From Fragum whitleyi (lineage: Eukaryota; Mollusca; Bivalvia; Cardiida; Cardiidae), in NCBI GenBank assembly GCA_948146395.1, contig OX411543.1, positions 31,887,058-31,951,057 on the forward strand: DNA of 64,000 bases, given 5' to 3'. The position numbers and the translations under genes were made by a program. Numbering within the stretch: the stretch's first letter is position 1; each line of letters opens with the position of its first letter. The notes below the pieces were generated by a model. It was not told the DNA's origin. It did not search any database and saw only the letters and a list, made by a program, of their open reading frames with translations. Positions 1-10,052 of the stretch are shown piece by piece.

Positions 1-747
1 TTGACCCATAAGTTTAGGAGGAGATGTCGTTTAAAGATATTGTTGACAAAATTGTAATTAAGGCGGCTGTTTCTGTGATATGGCATGGATCCTTCCCATT
101 TTGCAATAGACTTCATCCTCATGACCTAACAAATATTCTGACCAAGTTTCATGAAGATTGGACCATATTTGTGGCTTCTAGAGTGTAAACAAGAAATTTG
201 TCATTAAGGCCCCTTTTCCCGTGATATGGCACGGATCCTTTCCATTTGAGCAATTTTCATTAGGGACCAACCAAGGAATATTTCTGCCAAGTTTGGTTGA
301 TTTTGACCCATAAGTTTAGGAGGAGATGTCGTTTAAAGATATTGTTGACAAAATTGTCATTAAGGCGGCTGTTTCTGTGAAATGGCACGGATCCCTCCCA
401 TTTTCAATAGACTTCATCCTCATGACCTAACAAACATTCTGACCAAGTTTCAAGAAGATTGGACCATATTTGTGGCTTCTTGAGTGAAAACAAGAAATTT
501 GTCATTAAGGCCCCTTTTCCCGTGATATGGCACGGATCCTTTCCATTTGAGCTATTTTCATAAGGGACCACCCAAGGAATATGTCTGCCAAGTTTGGTTG
601 ATTTTGGCCCATAAGTTTAGGAGGAGATGTCGTTTAAAGAAAAAGTTGAAGCCGTGACGGACAGACGGACATATGGACAGACTGATGCCGGACAACGATC
701 GATCACAATAGCTCCCTTGAGCACTTTGTGCTCAGGTGAGCTAAAAA
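1..747 (+). repeat. Modular repeat family A, 3' portion (left end outside window)
   Basis: The stretch holds two tandem units with a period of about 302 bp; the text at 1-60 recurs near 303-362. Each unit contains the phrases GTGATATGGCACGGATCC and CCAAGTTTCATGAAGATTGG. After the last unit come a GACGGACAGACGGAC-like run and the terminal hairpin GAGCACTTTGTGCTC followed by AGGTGAGCTAAAAA. The copy at 34949-35834 shows the complete arrangement, including the 5' head. Short open frames here are repeat frames and not genes. Confidence 0.85.
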
Positions 748-1673
748 CCATGTGGTTTTATTTATACTACAAATTTGACAGAAGAAATGTCCATTATTCC
801 TTATTTGGAAAGCATATTGAAGGTTATGATCTTTAACTTAAATATCACCTTATTTGTACTGTTATTACTTGCCTGCTTGTCTTGTTTTCCTTGTGAAAAT
901 CCCAACAACTTTGTTAAATTATGTGTTTTGATTGGTCTAAATATTCGAAAATTGGGTTCATCTCAGAATAGATAAAAACAATTATCAATACACTGGTCAA
1001 GTTAATTTTATGAAAATACTCACTTTTATACTAAAACAACTCTTTTAAAATCATACACTTTTGGCTGAGCCCCAATGAAAATCAAGATTGTTTTTGATAG
1101 ACAATTCACTGTTCCGTTTAAGACACAGGAAGGAATAAAAGGCTCAGAGTCTACATGTTGACGAACAGAAAAAATCATTATTTTACATTAAAAAATTCTG
1201 AAAACGAAAATCTTCATGATTAAATGATTAGACAAGAATAAAATATGTTTTATTAATTTGATTCTGAGATTTTCCGCAAGATGTTGGTCCATTTAGAAGT
1301 CAAACAGGCTAACAATATCACAATATATTAAAACACAGGTGACACCAAGTCTATGATCTCTTGAAAACAGTTTAAGTGCAAGAGCACCCCATGCTCGACT
1401 GCTGCGTGTTGGATAGTGGATAAAAGTTCAGTCATAAAAGGGACAAACAGGTACAGTATGGTTCATACAAAATATTAATACAAAAGTTGCTCCTTTGATA
1501 GTGAACATATAATCCATCTTTCATCTTTCATGTGAATGCCTTTGGTATAACCAGATATATAACAAAATGTTAAAGATTTTGCATAATGACAACAAAAATA
1601 ACTCTGACAAATTGAAGGCCATAGCAAAACCTTGAGTTTTCTCAGAAAACAGGCCAGCTAAAAATAATTTTGT
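748..1673. other. AT-rich stretch, no gene seen
   Basis: No coding exon, hairpin or recognisable repeat was found. It lies downstream of the last visible syntaxin-6 exon on the minus strand, so it is presumably intron of that gene. Nothing resembling the following syntaxin exon was recognised. Confidence 0.5.
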
Positions 1674-1990
1674 CAGGGGTGTGGAATTCCCATGCCTGAC
1701 TTGTCCAACATTTTTTACCTGGACATGGACATGTAAATAACAGGACAAATATCAGAAATGAACTAAACAGATCTAAGAATTTGATTATCACAATGAATGT
1801 ATCAAAAGATCAAAAACATTGTTTTTAATGAAGAAAATGCTGGTATCCTGCATTTTTTTCTTAAAATAAAATGTTTTCTCTTTCTGATTTTCCTTTTTGC
1901 GGACAAGTTCTTTCTGATCCTGGACAAGTAGTAAATCATCTTTTACTTGTCCAGACACAAACCTAGAATTTCTGTTTTTTCACATCCCTG
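1674..1990. mobile_element. hAT-like non-autonomous element (diverged)
   Basis: It begins CAGGGGTGTGGAATTCCC and ends TTTTTTCACATCCCTG, whose reverse complement is CAGGGATGTGAAAA, so the ends are imperfect inverted repeats of hAT type. The flanks AATTTTGT and ACTTAGTT could be a decayed 8-bp duplication (5 of 8 match). The left end has a second copy at 58629. Internal text is rich in TTGTCC/GGACAA. Inferred from ends only. Confidence 0.5.
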
Positions 1991-2057
1991 ACTTAGTTTT
2001 CAAGTGGACAATTTTGGTTAATAAAGAGGTTTTGTCAGAATAACACTCCAGACTTAC

Positions 2058-2155
2058 TTTAACAGAAGACTTTGTTCTTTCAATAAAATCTCGTCTGTCT
2101 TGTAGTTCCATTGTATCAATCTTAAATTTCCGTGGATTTTTTTCAACAATACTTA
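2058..2155 (-). CDS. STX6: Syntaxin-6-like t-SNARE, internal coding exon (downstream of the U12 intron)
   Basis: Read on the minus strand this exon encodes SIVEKNPRKFKIDTMELQ followed by DRRDFIERTKSSVK, which continues the syntaxin-6 N-terminal (Habc) domain. The motif IVExNPRKF is characteristic of syntaxin-6/10 proteins, SNAREs acting in trans-Golgi/endosome membrane fusion. The exon ends in phase 0 after a lysine codon and is followed by an ideal donor, GTAAGT (2052-2057). Its 5' edge is ambiguous. An AC-ending intron makes the exon start at 2155 and adds one residue relative to the family. An AA-ending intron makes it start at 2152 and gives the family length. A U12-type branch site lies at 2162-2169. 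Later exons for the SNARE helix and membrane anchor should lie left of base 1. The exon has no standalone ATG ORF, so simple ORF calling misses it. Confidence 0.85.
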
Positions 2156-2161
2156 GTTTAG

Positions 2162-2169
2162 GTTAAGGA
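2162..2169 (-). promoter_or_regulatory. U12-type intron branch site
   Basis: The minus strand reads TCCTTAAC, a perfect match to the minor-spliceosome branch consensus. The presumed branch adenosine is 7 to 10 nt from the possible 3' splice sites. No long pyrimidine tract separates it from the exon, as expected for U12-type introns. Together with the donor at 3813-3821 it defines a candidate minor-class intron of about 1.67 kb. Confidence 0.75.
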
Positions 2170-2230
2170 TCACACTTTCGCTCAAACTTTGTTATAGTTT
2201 TGTTTGACTGAGTTATATTGCAAATAATTT

Positions 2231-2389
2231 AAGGTAGTGGATCTTTAATAGTTCCGCAACATTTTGGAAGTGCTTGGCTTTTAACAGTGTTAAGCGAGGT
2301 TTCCTAATCATTCAATTAGGAAACCTTGGTCACATTGTGAAAAATCCCAAGTTGCGAAGTGTTGCTGAATTTTTACTTAATACCACCTT
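2231..2389. mobile_element. MITE family S1 (inner TTTCCTAAT hairpin), copy 1
   Basis: The ends are AAGGTAGTGGATC and ACCACCTT. Internally, TTCCGCAAC is mirrored by GTTGCGAAG, and the centre is a hairpin GAGGTTTCCTAAT / ATTAGGAAACC. Related copies are at 24588-24750 and 45473-45606. It lies inside the syntaxin-6 U12-type intron. Confidence 0.7.
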
Positions 2390-3637
2390 CAACAGTGCTT
2401 CAATCATTTTTCAGTGACTGAAGCACCATACCATGGATTCCCTGTTTTTATCATACCACTGAACAGTACCACCACAATCACTTTCTATCAAAGCCTCCAG
2501 CTATTGTTGTGGTTATTGACCTGTTTGTGAGAGACTACAGTCTAGAAAATTTGACCGTAGCAATGTCCAACTTTTGACAATATTATAATGATACCTTTTG
2601 ATGTAGTTTTCTATCTGGGTCATTGTAAAATATTTCCAATGCAGATACTTTAAAAAGTCTTTCTCTTCAAGGTTGAACAAGTTGTGGTTATGAATCATCA
2701 ATGCCCCAAAAATGCATTTCTTTGAAAATTGACCTTGATAGATCACCTAGACCTTAGTACCAGTAAATGAGTACATGTATCATTATATTTATCATCATAC
2801 CAAATATGAAAATTTTATGTTGAATAGCCCTCAAGTTATTTACAATGTTAAGTTTTATGGTTAAATTTTGCAGCCAGACAGCCAAGAGACAGACGTACAA
2901 CAGTAAAACAATTTTCTCTGATCTTTCCATGCAGGGGCATAATAACAATTTATTTTGTAGATCAACCTGATTTCTTCCTGTTTCCTTCTCAAGCTGTTCT
3001 TGGCATAATGCGATTTCTGCTGTACCCAAAGCATTGGTAAACAATGCAGACAAAGATCAGCCAATACTGCCTGCTTTCAACATGTACTTAATCATTGTGG
3101 GATAACTTGAGGTAGATTTGATTAAATCAAATTAAAATGTCCCAAGTCGGCAATTTGTTTAAAACAAAAGCTTAAGCATCAATAGAGATCCATCCTAAAA
3201 TAACTTGATTTAAAAGTTGCAGAATGTTAGAGATCAACATTTCACAGAATCATGCAGTTGGTAGCATGCTGGATATTCATTCATGAGATTCTCGGTTCCA
3301 TCTATTCCCCTGTGACAGTGAATATCTTCTTGTTACTTAAGTCTCCCACCCATGGGTGGATAAATATAAGGCTTTATAATATGACCTACGTGGTGAGAGT
3401 GAAATAACCCCGTTCAATATTTTTGATATTACATAGATGTTATAACACTAGTGGAATAACTATGCAAATGAGCCCAGAGCGAATAACAACGCTATTTTGT
3501 AACAGAGAAAATGACGTCATAATATACATATTGTGACGTCAGTTTTAAACGGTGTTATAAGTTTCCCCAAAAATTGAAATGTTTAATTTCAAGAATTTTG
3601 ACAATTATTTCGCAAAAATTAGAGTCATATTATAAAT
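2390..3637. other. Intron sequence of the syntaxin-6 gene, no gene seen
   Basis: The stretch lies between the two syntaxin-6 exons. Minus-strand open frames at 2754-3064 resemble no known protein and fall inside the intron. The text near 3340-3370, CCCACCCATGGGTGGATAAA, could be a scrap of the SINE body but is too short to call. Confidence 0.5.
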
Positions 3638-3782
3638 AGAATATAAGATTTGTGCTCATACAATACCGAATTTATTAAACTCGTCATCTAAAACAGATGA
3701 AAACTCGGCGCAGCCTCGTTTTCATCTGTTTATAAATGACTTGTTTACTAAATTGGGTATTCTATGACCACTCATTCAATAT
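3638..3782. mobile_element. Palindromic MITE family S3, copy in syntaxin-6 intron
   Basis: A near-complete palindrome. The left arm runs from ATATAAGATTTGTGCTC to CAGATGAAAACTCGG, and the right arm mirrors it from CCTCGTTTTCATCTG to GACCACTCATTCAATAT. The centre CTCGGCGCAGCCTCG resembles the centres of two other large hairpins (22446-22594, 41161-41302). It ends about 40 bp from the U12-type donor. Confidence 0.75.
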
Positions 3783-3812
3783 CCTCTATATTCACAACCC
3801 CTGACTGTCTTT

Positions 3813-3821
3813 AAAGGATAT
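3813..3821 (-). promoter_or_regulatory. U12-type 5' splice site (ATATCCTTT)
   Basis: Directly after the second exon the minus strand reads ATATCCTTT, identical to the consensus for AT-type introns removed by the minor spliceosome. No usable GT donor exists in frame here: continuing the reading frame meets a TAA stop at once, within the donor (ATC CTT TAA). The upstream exon therefore ends in phase 1. Confidence 0.78.
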
Positions 3822-3991
3822 CAACTGTTTCTTCCAGGTCTTCCAGATCCCATTCTATACTCCTCAGGCTGTTTCTCAACTCATTTGTTGTCCAGTTATA
3901 CTCCTCCACCGACACAAGACTTGGATCATCAGCCAGCTCACACCATCGGCTGTACAGGCTCCTTGAGGTCTGTAAGGCCTTCTGGACCTCT
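3822..3991 (-). CDS. STX6: Syntaxin-6-like t-SNARE, coding exon 2 (N-terminal Habc domain)
   Basis: The minus strand encodes 56 codons, starting [19 protein letters not shown] and ending [21 protein letters not shown]. The string [21 protein letters not shown] is diagnostic of the syntaxin-6/syntaxin-10 N-terminal helical domain, which regulates SNARE assembly at the trans-Golgi network and endosomes. The acceptor is a good U2-type site (CTGTTTCATTTTACAG) entering in phase 2, matching a preceding glycine codon (KG-EVQK in the family). The 5' exon carrying the start methionine was not found between 3992 and the LINE. The exon leaves through a U12-type donor and joins the exon at 2058-2155. All family-invariant residues of this segment are intact, so the gene is probably functional. 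Confidence 0.9.
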
Positions 3992-4096
3992 CTGTAAAAT
4001 GAAACAGTTCAGCATGCCAACCCTGAATAAACTTGTGAGCAAAATCACAGTACTATATTTTTTGTGAAAAAATGTTTTGATACCGCCACCCATGTC

Positions 4097-4344
4097 TTAA
4101 CCCTTGTCATGCTAATCCCGGAATATTCCTGCTTCTGCAAAGGTATGGACAAACATCAGCCTGCACATATGTGCAGTCTGATCTTAGTCCATACAACCTG
4201 ATTTTCCTTCTAAAACCAGAAAAGTTTCAGAAATTATATTTTCAAAATCAAATGCTGACTCACAATTAGGAAATACAGAGCTTTCAGCACTTTGATTTAT
4301 AAATAATCTTGCCAAGGTTTTTAATTCAGCATTACAAGGGTTAA
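4097..4344. mobile_element. TTAA-flanked MITE family T2 (piggyBac-like), copy 1
   Basis: It starts TTAACCCTTGTCATGCT and ends AGCATTACAAGGGTTAA, giving inverted ends bounded by TTAA. The second copy at 60560-60795 matches along its length, including the phrases CATATGTGCAGTCTGATCTT and CAGAGCTTTCAGCACTTTGA. A TTAA duplication plus a CCCTT start is typical of piggyBac-type elements; no transposase is present. Confidence 0.8.
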
Positions 4345-5349
4345 CATAGATAACTAGGGCATGAGAAACATATAATGACTTAGATGTCAAGAAATATTAG
4401 AAAGGTACTACATTCTTGCCTGTATTTCCAAACATTGCCTTCATATCCAAACAGAATGGTAAAAAAGGTACTTGTTGAATTTTTTAAAAGAGCTAGTGGT
4501 AGTTAAGACAATTTTAAAAATGATGAAAAGTTAGTATATTCCGAAAGAGAACAGGCATCAACGCTAAACAACATAGCATTCAATTCAAATTTAATAATCT
4601 TGGTACTAATTGGGCTAAGTTTGACATCATTTCCCACAATGCATCAATACAACGGATGGACTTTAAAATACCCTGAATTTGATAAGACTGCCTATTGTTG
4701 ATATTTTTGTGTCAGAAAGCTTGTGTTCGGACAACCAATTTATGCTTCGTGGAAATTTAAAGCATAAAATTACTTGCAAATAATAATGAATTAATCAAAA
4801 TTGATTATTAGCATTGCTTTTAACAGCTAATGCTAAGTAGTTGGATATGGGGGGTCATACTACACTATGCCCTATGGAGAAGATATGCCTACTAAGCCCT
4901 ATGGTACAAAAGTACGCCCCACAGGTTTGGGAAAAGTGTCTTGGGGACATCTTATGTTTTTCTGACAGGATATCACAATACCGATCATAAGTTAAAGTTT
5001 CATTTGTCTATCTTAAAAAAAAGTGAGTTAATATTAGTTAAAATATTTTAAGTTGATTGAGTTTCGCCGCCACGCCCTACCACTTCAAAGTGCGACATGC
5101 AATTTGTTTGCTAAATACTTACAAAATTATAATAATATATGTGTGTATAATATGGCTTTATATTGAATTCTTAAAATAATTAAAATGTATTAAATATTTT
5201 CATGTTTTGATGAATTCAACAGAAGTTCTCGTTGACAACGCAACGCTCTGGATATTATAACCAAAGGAATCACTATATAAAAGTGTTGGTGTTTACCCAT
5301 TTCTACACAACCCTGCTCTTAAAAATGGAGTCTTAGAAATCATCTATAA
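4345..5349. other. No gene seen; contains one half of a dispersed repeat pair
   Basis: The only recognised item is 4846-4955, whose phrases CACTATGCCCTATGG and GTACAAAAGTACGCCCCAC recur in reverse orientation at 10655-10765. The rest is AT-rich with no recognised feature. Confidence 0.55.
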
Positions 5350-5357
5350 GTTTCTTT

Positions 5358-5812
5358 CAGGGTTGGAAAGTATAGACAGGGGCGGTTAAAACCGCATGGT
5401 TTTAACCGGTTCAAACTGCCCCGGTCAATACTCCTCAGAGTGGTCAATACTAGTCAATACCACTTGTTGATTGCAAAAAAACAGGTGGTCAACACTGGTT
5501 AATTGGAAATTTTAGTTGGTTTATCCAGTTTTCAGATTAGTGTTAATTACTGTATGAAATAATACCAGTATTACCGTTTTTAGCCTTTCAAAATGGAAGA
5601 ACTGGTTCCCTTTTTATACTATTACTATGTAATTAATTATGGTTGCCTTAGTTAAGAATATGGTACATAGAGGCATGATATTAGCGAATGGTTATATGAA
5701 TTGACCAATTTACCACCAATTGACCGGTATTGACCAGTCTTGACTGGTATTGACCACCGGTCTGGTCAATACTCTGTACCACCGGTCAATTGCTGGTCAA
5801 TTGCCAACCCTG
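5358..5812. mobile_element. hAT-type non-autonomous transposon with 8-bp target-site duplication
   Basis: The element is 455 bp, bounded by CAGGGTTGG (5358-5366) and CCAACCCTG (5804-5812). The flanks are exact 8-bp repeats, GTTTCTTT, at 5350-5357 and 5813-5820. CAGGG ends plus an 8-bp duplication are the hallmark of the hAT superfamily. Both subterminal regions are packed with variants of GGTCAATAC and ACCGGT (for example CCGGTCAATACTCC near the left end and TTGACCGGTATTGACCAG near the right end), likely transposase-binding repeats. No transposase frame is present. The exact duplication implies a fairly recent insertion. Confidence 0.92.
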
Positions 5813-5820
5813 GTTTCTTT

Positions 5821-6249
5821 AAACAATCAATGTTTTTAAATTTGAAATCTTTTGGAGAAAGAATGCAGGAGCCAAGTAATGTTGAAACTGCAATGAAATA
5901 CAAATCAGTGGATTTCTTCAATTAATTCTTCAACTGGATTATGATTTATGAATACATGTAATTTTACTTTTCCAAATGCAAGGCAAATTATGTGAACCAC
6001 ACACTCTGTTTAGATGGGCTGAATTGAGTCACTGTGGAGAAAACAACTATTATTCAAAGCAAAAAATTGAGATGCATACGTTAAGACAGAGCAAAGTAAA
6101 ATTTACTAGTTTGAAACTGCACAATGAGGACAATAAATCTTCAAATCACTCATGACCGACCAAAACTTTTAATCCAGTCTTTTCAAGCTGTAGTAACAGG
6201 GTATTGGCTGCCCCACCAATAGAGATATTCGATTAGACTAAATTATTGT
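5821..6249. other. No gene seen
   Basis: AT-rich sequence without recognisable coding signal or repeat. Confidence 0.5.
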
Positions 6250-6310
6250 CAGTGGGTGATTAAAACTTCGTAGCTGAAGCTGTAATTACGAAGTTTTAGT
6301 CACCAAATGA
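6250..6310. mobile_element. Small hairpin repeat family S7, copy 1
   Basis: A hairpin, AAAACTTCGTA / TACGAAGTTTT, with an AGCTGAAGCT centre, followed by AGTCACC. The same pattern (a gene-free stem ending in TTTTG.T.ATTCACC) recurs at 32008-32078, 32717-32765, 48025-48085 and 49012-49055. Confidence 0.55.
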
Positions 6311-6400
6311 CAAAATTTTAATTAAAACTATCATGACTAGGTCATAAATCAGCTGTATGTGTAGGCAAGACCAAGAGAGAAATACACAGAGTAATTGAGC

Positions 6401-6631
6401 ACATGTGCGTTATACGTTTTGGGAAAGGACAAACCAATTAACTCACACTTCAGTTCAAGAAACCACTCAGAAGAAGAAATAACTTTTGCTATTTTACGAA
6501 AATGTTACGGGGCCGAAAGGACAGAGCGCCAATTACATGAGAGCCTATGGATTCAGAGGCTGAAAACCGCAAAACCCAGTGGATGTAATATCAAAAATCA
6601 TATGAGAACCCTTCCAGTAGTGATAAATTGA
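6401..6631 (+). pseudogene. GIY-YIG-type endonuclease C-terminal relic (Penelope-like or similar retroelement)
   Basis: The open frame encodes residues reading HFSSRNHSEEEITFAIL, then ERTERQLHESLWIQRLKT and PSGCNIKNH. The spacing HF-x3-H, R-x3-E-x2-WI-x2-L-T-x2-P-x-G-x-N matches the C-terminal half of GIY-YIG endonuclease domains carried by Penelope-like elements and some other retroelements. The GIY and YIG strands and any reverse transcriptase are missing upstream, where a hairpin repeat sits instead, so this is a 5'-truncated fragment. The parent element cannot be named with certainty. Confidence 0.45.
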
Positions 6632-7302
6632 TTAATGATGTATGTGCACCAAAGAGAATAATTACACCAAATAACGTCATTTCGGCAAATGGCGTTATGT
6701 CTTTTGCGCCAAAATGATGTCATGTTTCTTACAGCGACGTTAAAAACAATTTCATTATGGCTGCACAGTAGAATTGTAAACCCTGTGTAAATTATATAGT
6801 TGGAATATTTCTGTGTGATATTCTTTGAAAAGGCATACTCTGAAATATTGAAAATGTGTAAAATTATCATCTTTATAATCATTATTGAAATTCAATCAAG
6901 ATGTCTATACTCTACACACTCTGTGTTGAATGAGAAAAGGGGGCAGGGCTCTCAGTAGAACCACATAGATCTACGTTGTTGACCCTGGAATCATTGCCAG
7001 TACATCAGCTGTATTTGCGATGTTTTGTCTTGCAAATCAATGTTGATATATTCATAAAATTCAAAATATGGGCAAAACAGAGAGATGGTCAATAGTCAAT
7101 GTCTGTGTTAATAAAGGTCACTTTATATGAAATCAGTTATCCAATTAAAACAAATTACCTCCCTTTAAAGTGACTCTTGGAGTTTTGCAATTGAATGAAT
7201 AAATAAAAAGATATTAGAAATTTGATCTTAAGAGTCATTTAAATAAACATCTTTATCATATTTGATTCTATTTTATTTTGTTACATGTAGTTTAGCAGGG
7301 TT
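6632..7302. other. No gene seen
   Basis: AT-rich, with no repeat recognised. The minus-strand open frame at 6598-6882 has no recognisable similarity. Confidence 0.5.
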
Positions 7303-7330
7303 CTCCCCAGAAAATTTTGAAGGCGTAGTG

Positions 7331-7418
7331 GCATATCGATGGCTCAGCGCGAAACAGTTGTAACTCCCTATAAACATATAGGGAGTTACAACTGTTTTGC
7401 GCTAAGCCATCGATATGC
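7331..7418. repeat. Long near-perfect palindrome (about 42-bp arms)
   Basis: GCATATCGATGGCTCAGCG begins the left arm, and its reverse complement, with one or two mismatches, ends the right arm at CCATCGATATGC. The arms meet around CCCTATAAACATATAGGG. It is preceded by CAGGGTTCTCCCCAG at 7309, which looks like a hAT-type end, but no matching right end was found close by. Confidence 0.8.
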
Positions 7419-9904
7419 GCGCTGCTATATAGTCAGATACTTTGTATTTCTGTTAATAATAAAGGATGGTTACAGTGGTTTTACTGGATAAGGATTTTGA
7501 TATTTGTGAAGCAGAACTTCTGTTTTGCTGAATATATAATTTGATTTGAACTTTTTTCTTTGACACCTTTATAGCATCTCATAAATAACTTAACTCCCAA
7601 ATCATCAATAAAATTTTGCTTGATGGCTTAAAAATACCCCTCTTCCCTCCTTCCCCTTGTATCCCTTCCCTTTAATAGAATATACTGTGTACTAAAAGAC
7701 TATTACAAAAGAAATGAAGAAAATATGAATATTTAAGAAAATTAAATTAAAGAGTCAAAGAAAACAGTAAATCAACTGCACCTAGGCTGTGTTATGCTCA
7801 TATATTTGAGAGATCCAAGGACAGCACTGCATGTATTGTCAACTTTTATAGGTCTCTATTTAATAATGTATATAAGGAATTTTTAAAATCCTTGGGAAGT
7901 CCTTGTATATTTGAGCAAGGCCCTTCTCCTGAAATAAGTAAAACTAGATTCTATTACAGTTATTTTCTAATGTGTTTACAAACCCTTTTCAAATCTTCCC
8001 CCATAAAATATCTCTAAGAACATTATTTTATTCTACAATAACCATGTAACAAATTTAAAAGTTGATACCTAGTTTGTTAAGAGAAGCCTGTGACAGGACT
8101 TTTAGCACTTTGATTTTACAAGGGTTTTTTCTTCATTTTTTTTTTCTTCTTTTTTTGTAATATTTATTTCCCATATCAATATCTATGACCTAATTTAGAA
8201 ATAATATAATTTATCTTGATTTCAATTCTAGAATGAACAAAAAAAAAGAAAAAAATGTTTTGGGTTGAACATATAAGGGTACGAATCTAGTTAAGAAATG
8301 GAGTTCCTGTGGAGAATTATCAAAAGTTTTGTTTCAATTTTCTAACTGAAATTAGATGTAATGTCCATATAAATTGGGTAGTAAGCTTGAGGTAAGTGAA
8401 TTTTAAACAGACAGACTATCTGCGATGTCTTATTCTGCCTAAATCTCGGTAGTAGAAAGATCGCGAAAACTGCATATTCTTGACTTGTCGATTTTTTGTT
8501 TAATATAATCAAAATTCACATCGGAACATAAAGGTAAATCTAGTTTGACCTGAGCAAATACACTGCAACTCCATTATAATGCTGTGGTCGGGGTCAAAGA
8601 AATGAAACAGTGGAAGGAGTGGATGTATCTGCTATAACGCTGTACCCCACCCCTGCCGCCGCCGATTTCCCCCCCCCCTCCCGCGGTGAACAATAATGTA
8701 CCGCGGAAACGAAACAGACACAGGGTCAATATTGATAACGATATCGGATATCTAAATAGGCCTATACATGTACATATTTAGGCCATCGCATTTTATATTT
8801 TTAAAACTCGGCAATAAATTGAAGAACAAACGCGGTTTATTACTTTGATATACATGTTTTTTATTTTAAGATCGTTTTGTTGTTCCCAAGCTAAACAAAA
8901 CTATCTTTGATAAAGTAATCTAGTTTGTAGGGTTAAACGATCGCAGACTCCTCTTAGTTCTCTGATTCCCGATTTCTCGGGCCTACCCGCCCGGTAGCTG
9001 AGAAACACCGATAACGACGATCTCTAAAGGGTAAAGTTAGTAAAATCCATAGTTTCATAAGATCAACGAATTCTATATTTTAAATGTTGTCCTCTGGAAA
9101 ATAGGAGAAAATAATTATCAACGCAATAAAAAAAACAATACCCTACGTCCGATCGAAACTATACCAAAGTAATCAAAGCTCTCGGAGTGCAGGACGGCAT
9201 TCTTCGATGAGCGAGAAAAAATGCCGTAAATTCAATTAAATGAATCTGTAGTTACGGCATTTGGACTGCCAGTTTGCAAAGATCATCTTCACGAGTCAAG
9301 GGGTATCGAAAGCTTCTTCTCGAATACCGTACAAGTCATACGTTCGTAACCCTGGGTTTGACAAGATTAATTTGCGGCTTTGATTATCAGATAGTAGATC
9401 GTCAGGTAAGAAAGACCAGACAAAAGCGAAGCGACGCGTTCACCATCAGTTTCGCGCAATTTTCAGTCTCTTTGTTAGACTCCTCGAGGCGGGAAATGTA
9501 GGTTTATATATAGCTTCCTGTTTAAAACTCAATGAAGTTGTCTATTTAGTGAGAGATAAGAATCAACGATAATGATTAAATCGGGCTTTGAATTTTCAAA
9601 CCCTGTAAAACGTGACTATAATATGAATAAGTTTAATGAAAAAGAAACAAAATTTTATCATATATTTACAAATAATGTAATATTTTTAAGAAAATTCAAC
9701 GGGATTGGCAAAGGGAGGTAATAAACCAATAAATTGGGTAAGGGGCGAGTCGCTTTTTGAATCGTTTGTCAACAGCGGTAAATGTTCAAGATTTGAGAAT
9801 AAAAAACAAGATTAGCTCATTTTGCGAAAACACGGCTGCTTCTGAAATTTATTAACTTGGATCTAATCGCATACCAGCTAGACTTTTCGGTGTTCAATTG
9901 TGTC
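7419..9904. other. No gene seen; short C-rich tract and a CpG-richer patch
   Basis: There is a C-rich tract at 8644-8690. Around 9170-9500 CpG content rises and a strong donor-like CAG/GTAAGA occurs at about 9401 on the plus strand. No protein could be recognised from the open frame there, so it is left uncalled. Confidence 0.45.
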
Positions 9905-10052
9905 CCTGCTGTCGACAAAGCGCAGTTGGTAGCGCCCGGACTGTCAATATTGGGATTCCGTGTATCTCCGAAGGCTGCACTCATTCTTTCTGACTATAAA
10001 TAACTCACCCATGGGTTAATAATCGTAGACCTACGTGAGAAAGCAGTTTGGG
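9905..10052 (+). mobile_element. SINE fragment, plus orientation
   Basis: The tRNA-like head contains the A-box-like AAGCGCAGTTGGTAGCGC. The body text CTCACCCATGGGTTAATAATC is the reverse complement of the CCCATTGGTGAGAG segment in the minus-strand SINEs (for example at 22839). The copy is internally deleted and lacks the 3' part. Confidence 0.6.

Noticed and set aside
2754..3064. Minus-strand open frames as a gene
   Set aside because: They lie inside the syntaxin-6 intron, overlap each other in different frames and have no recognisable similarity.
9274..9501. First exon of a gene with donor CAG/GTAAGA at about 9401
   Set aside because: CpG-richer context is suggestive, but the predicted protein is unrecognisable and no partner exon was found.
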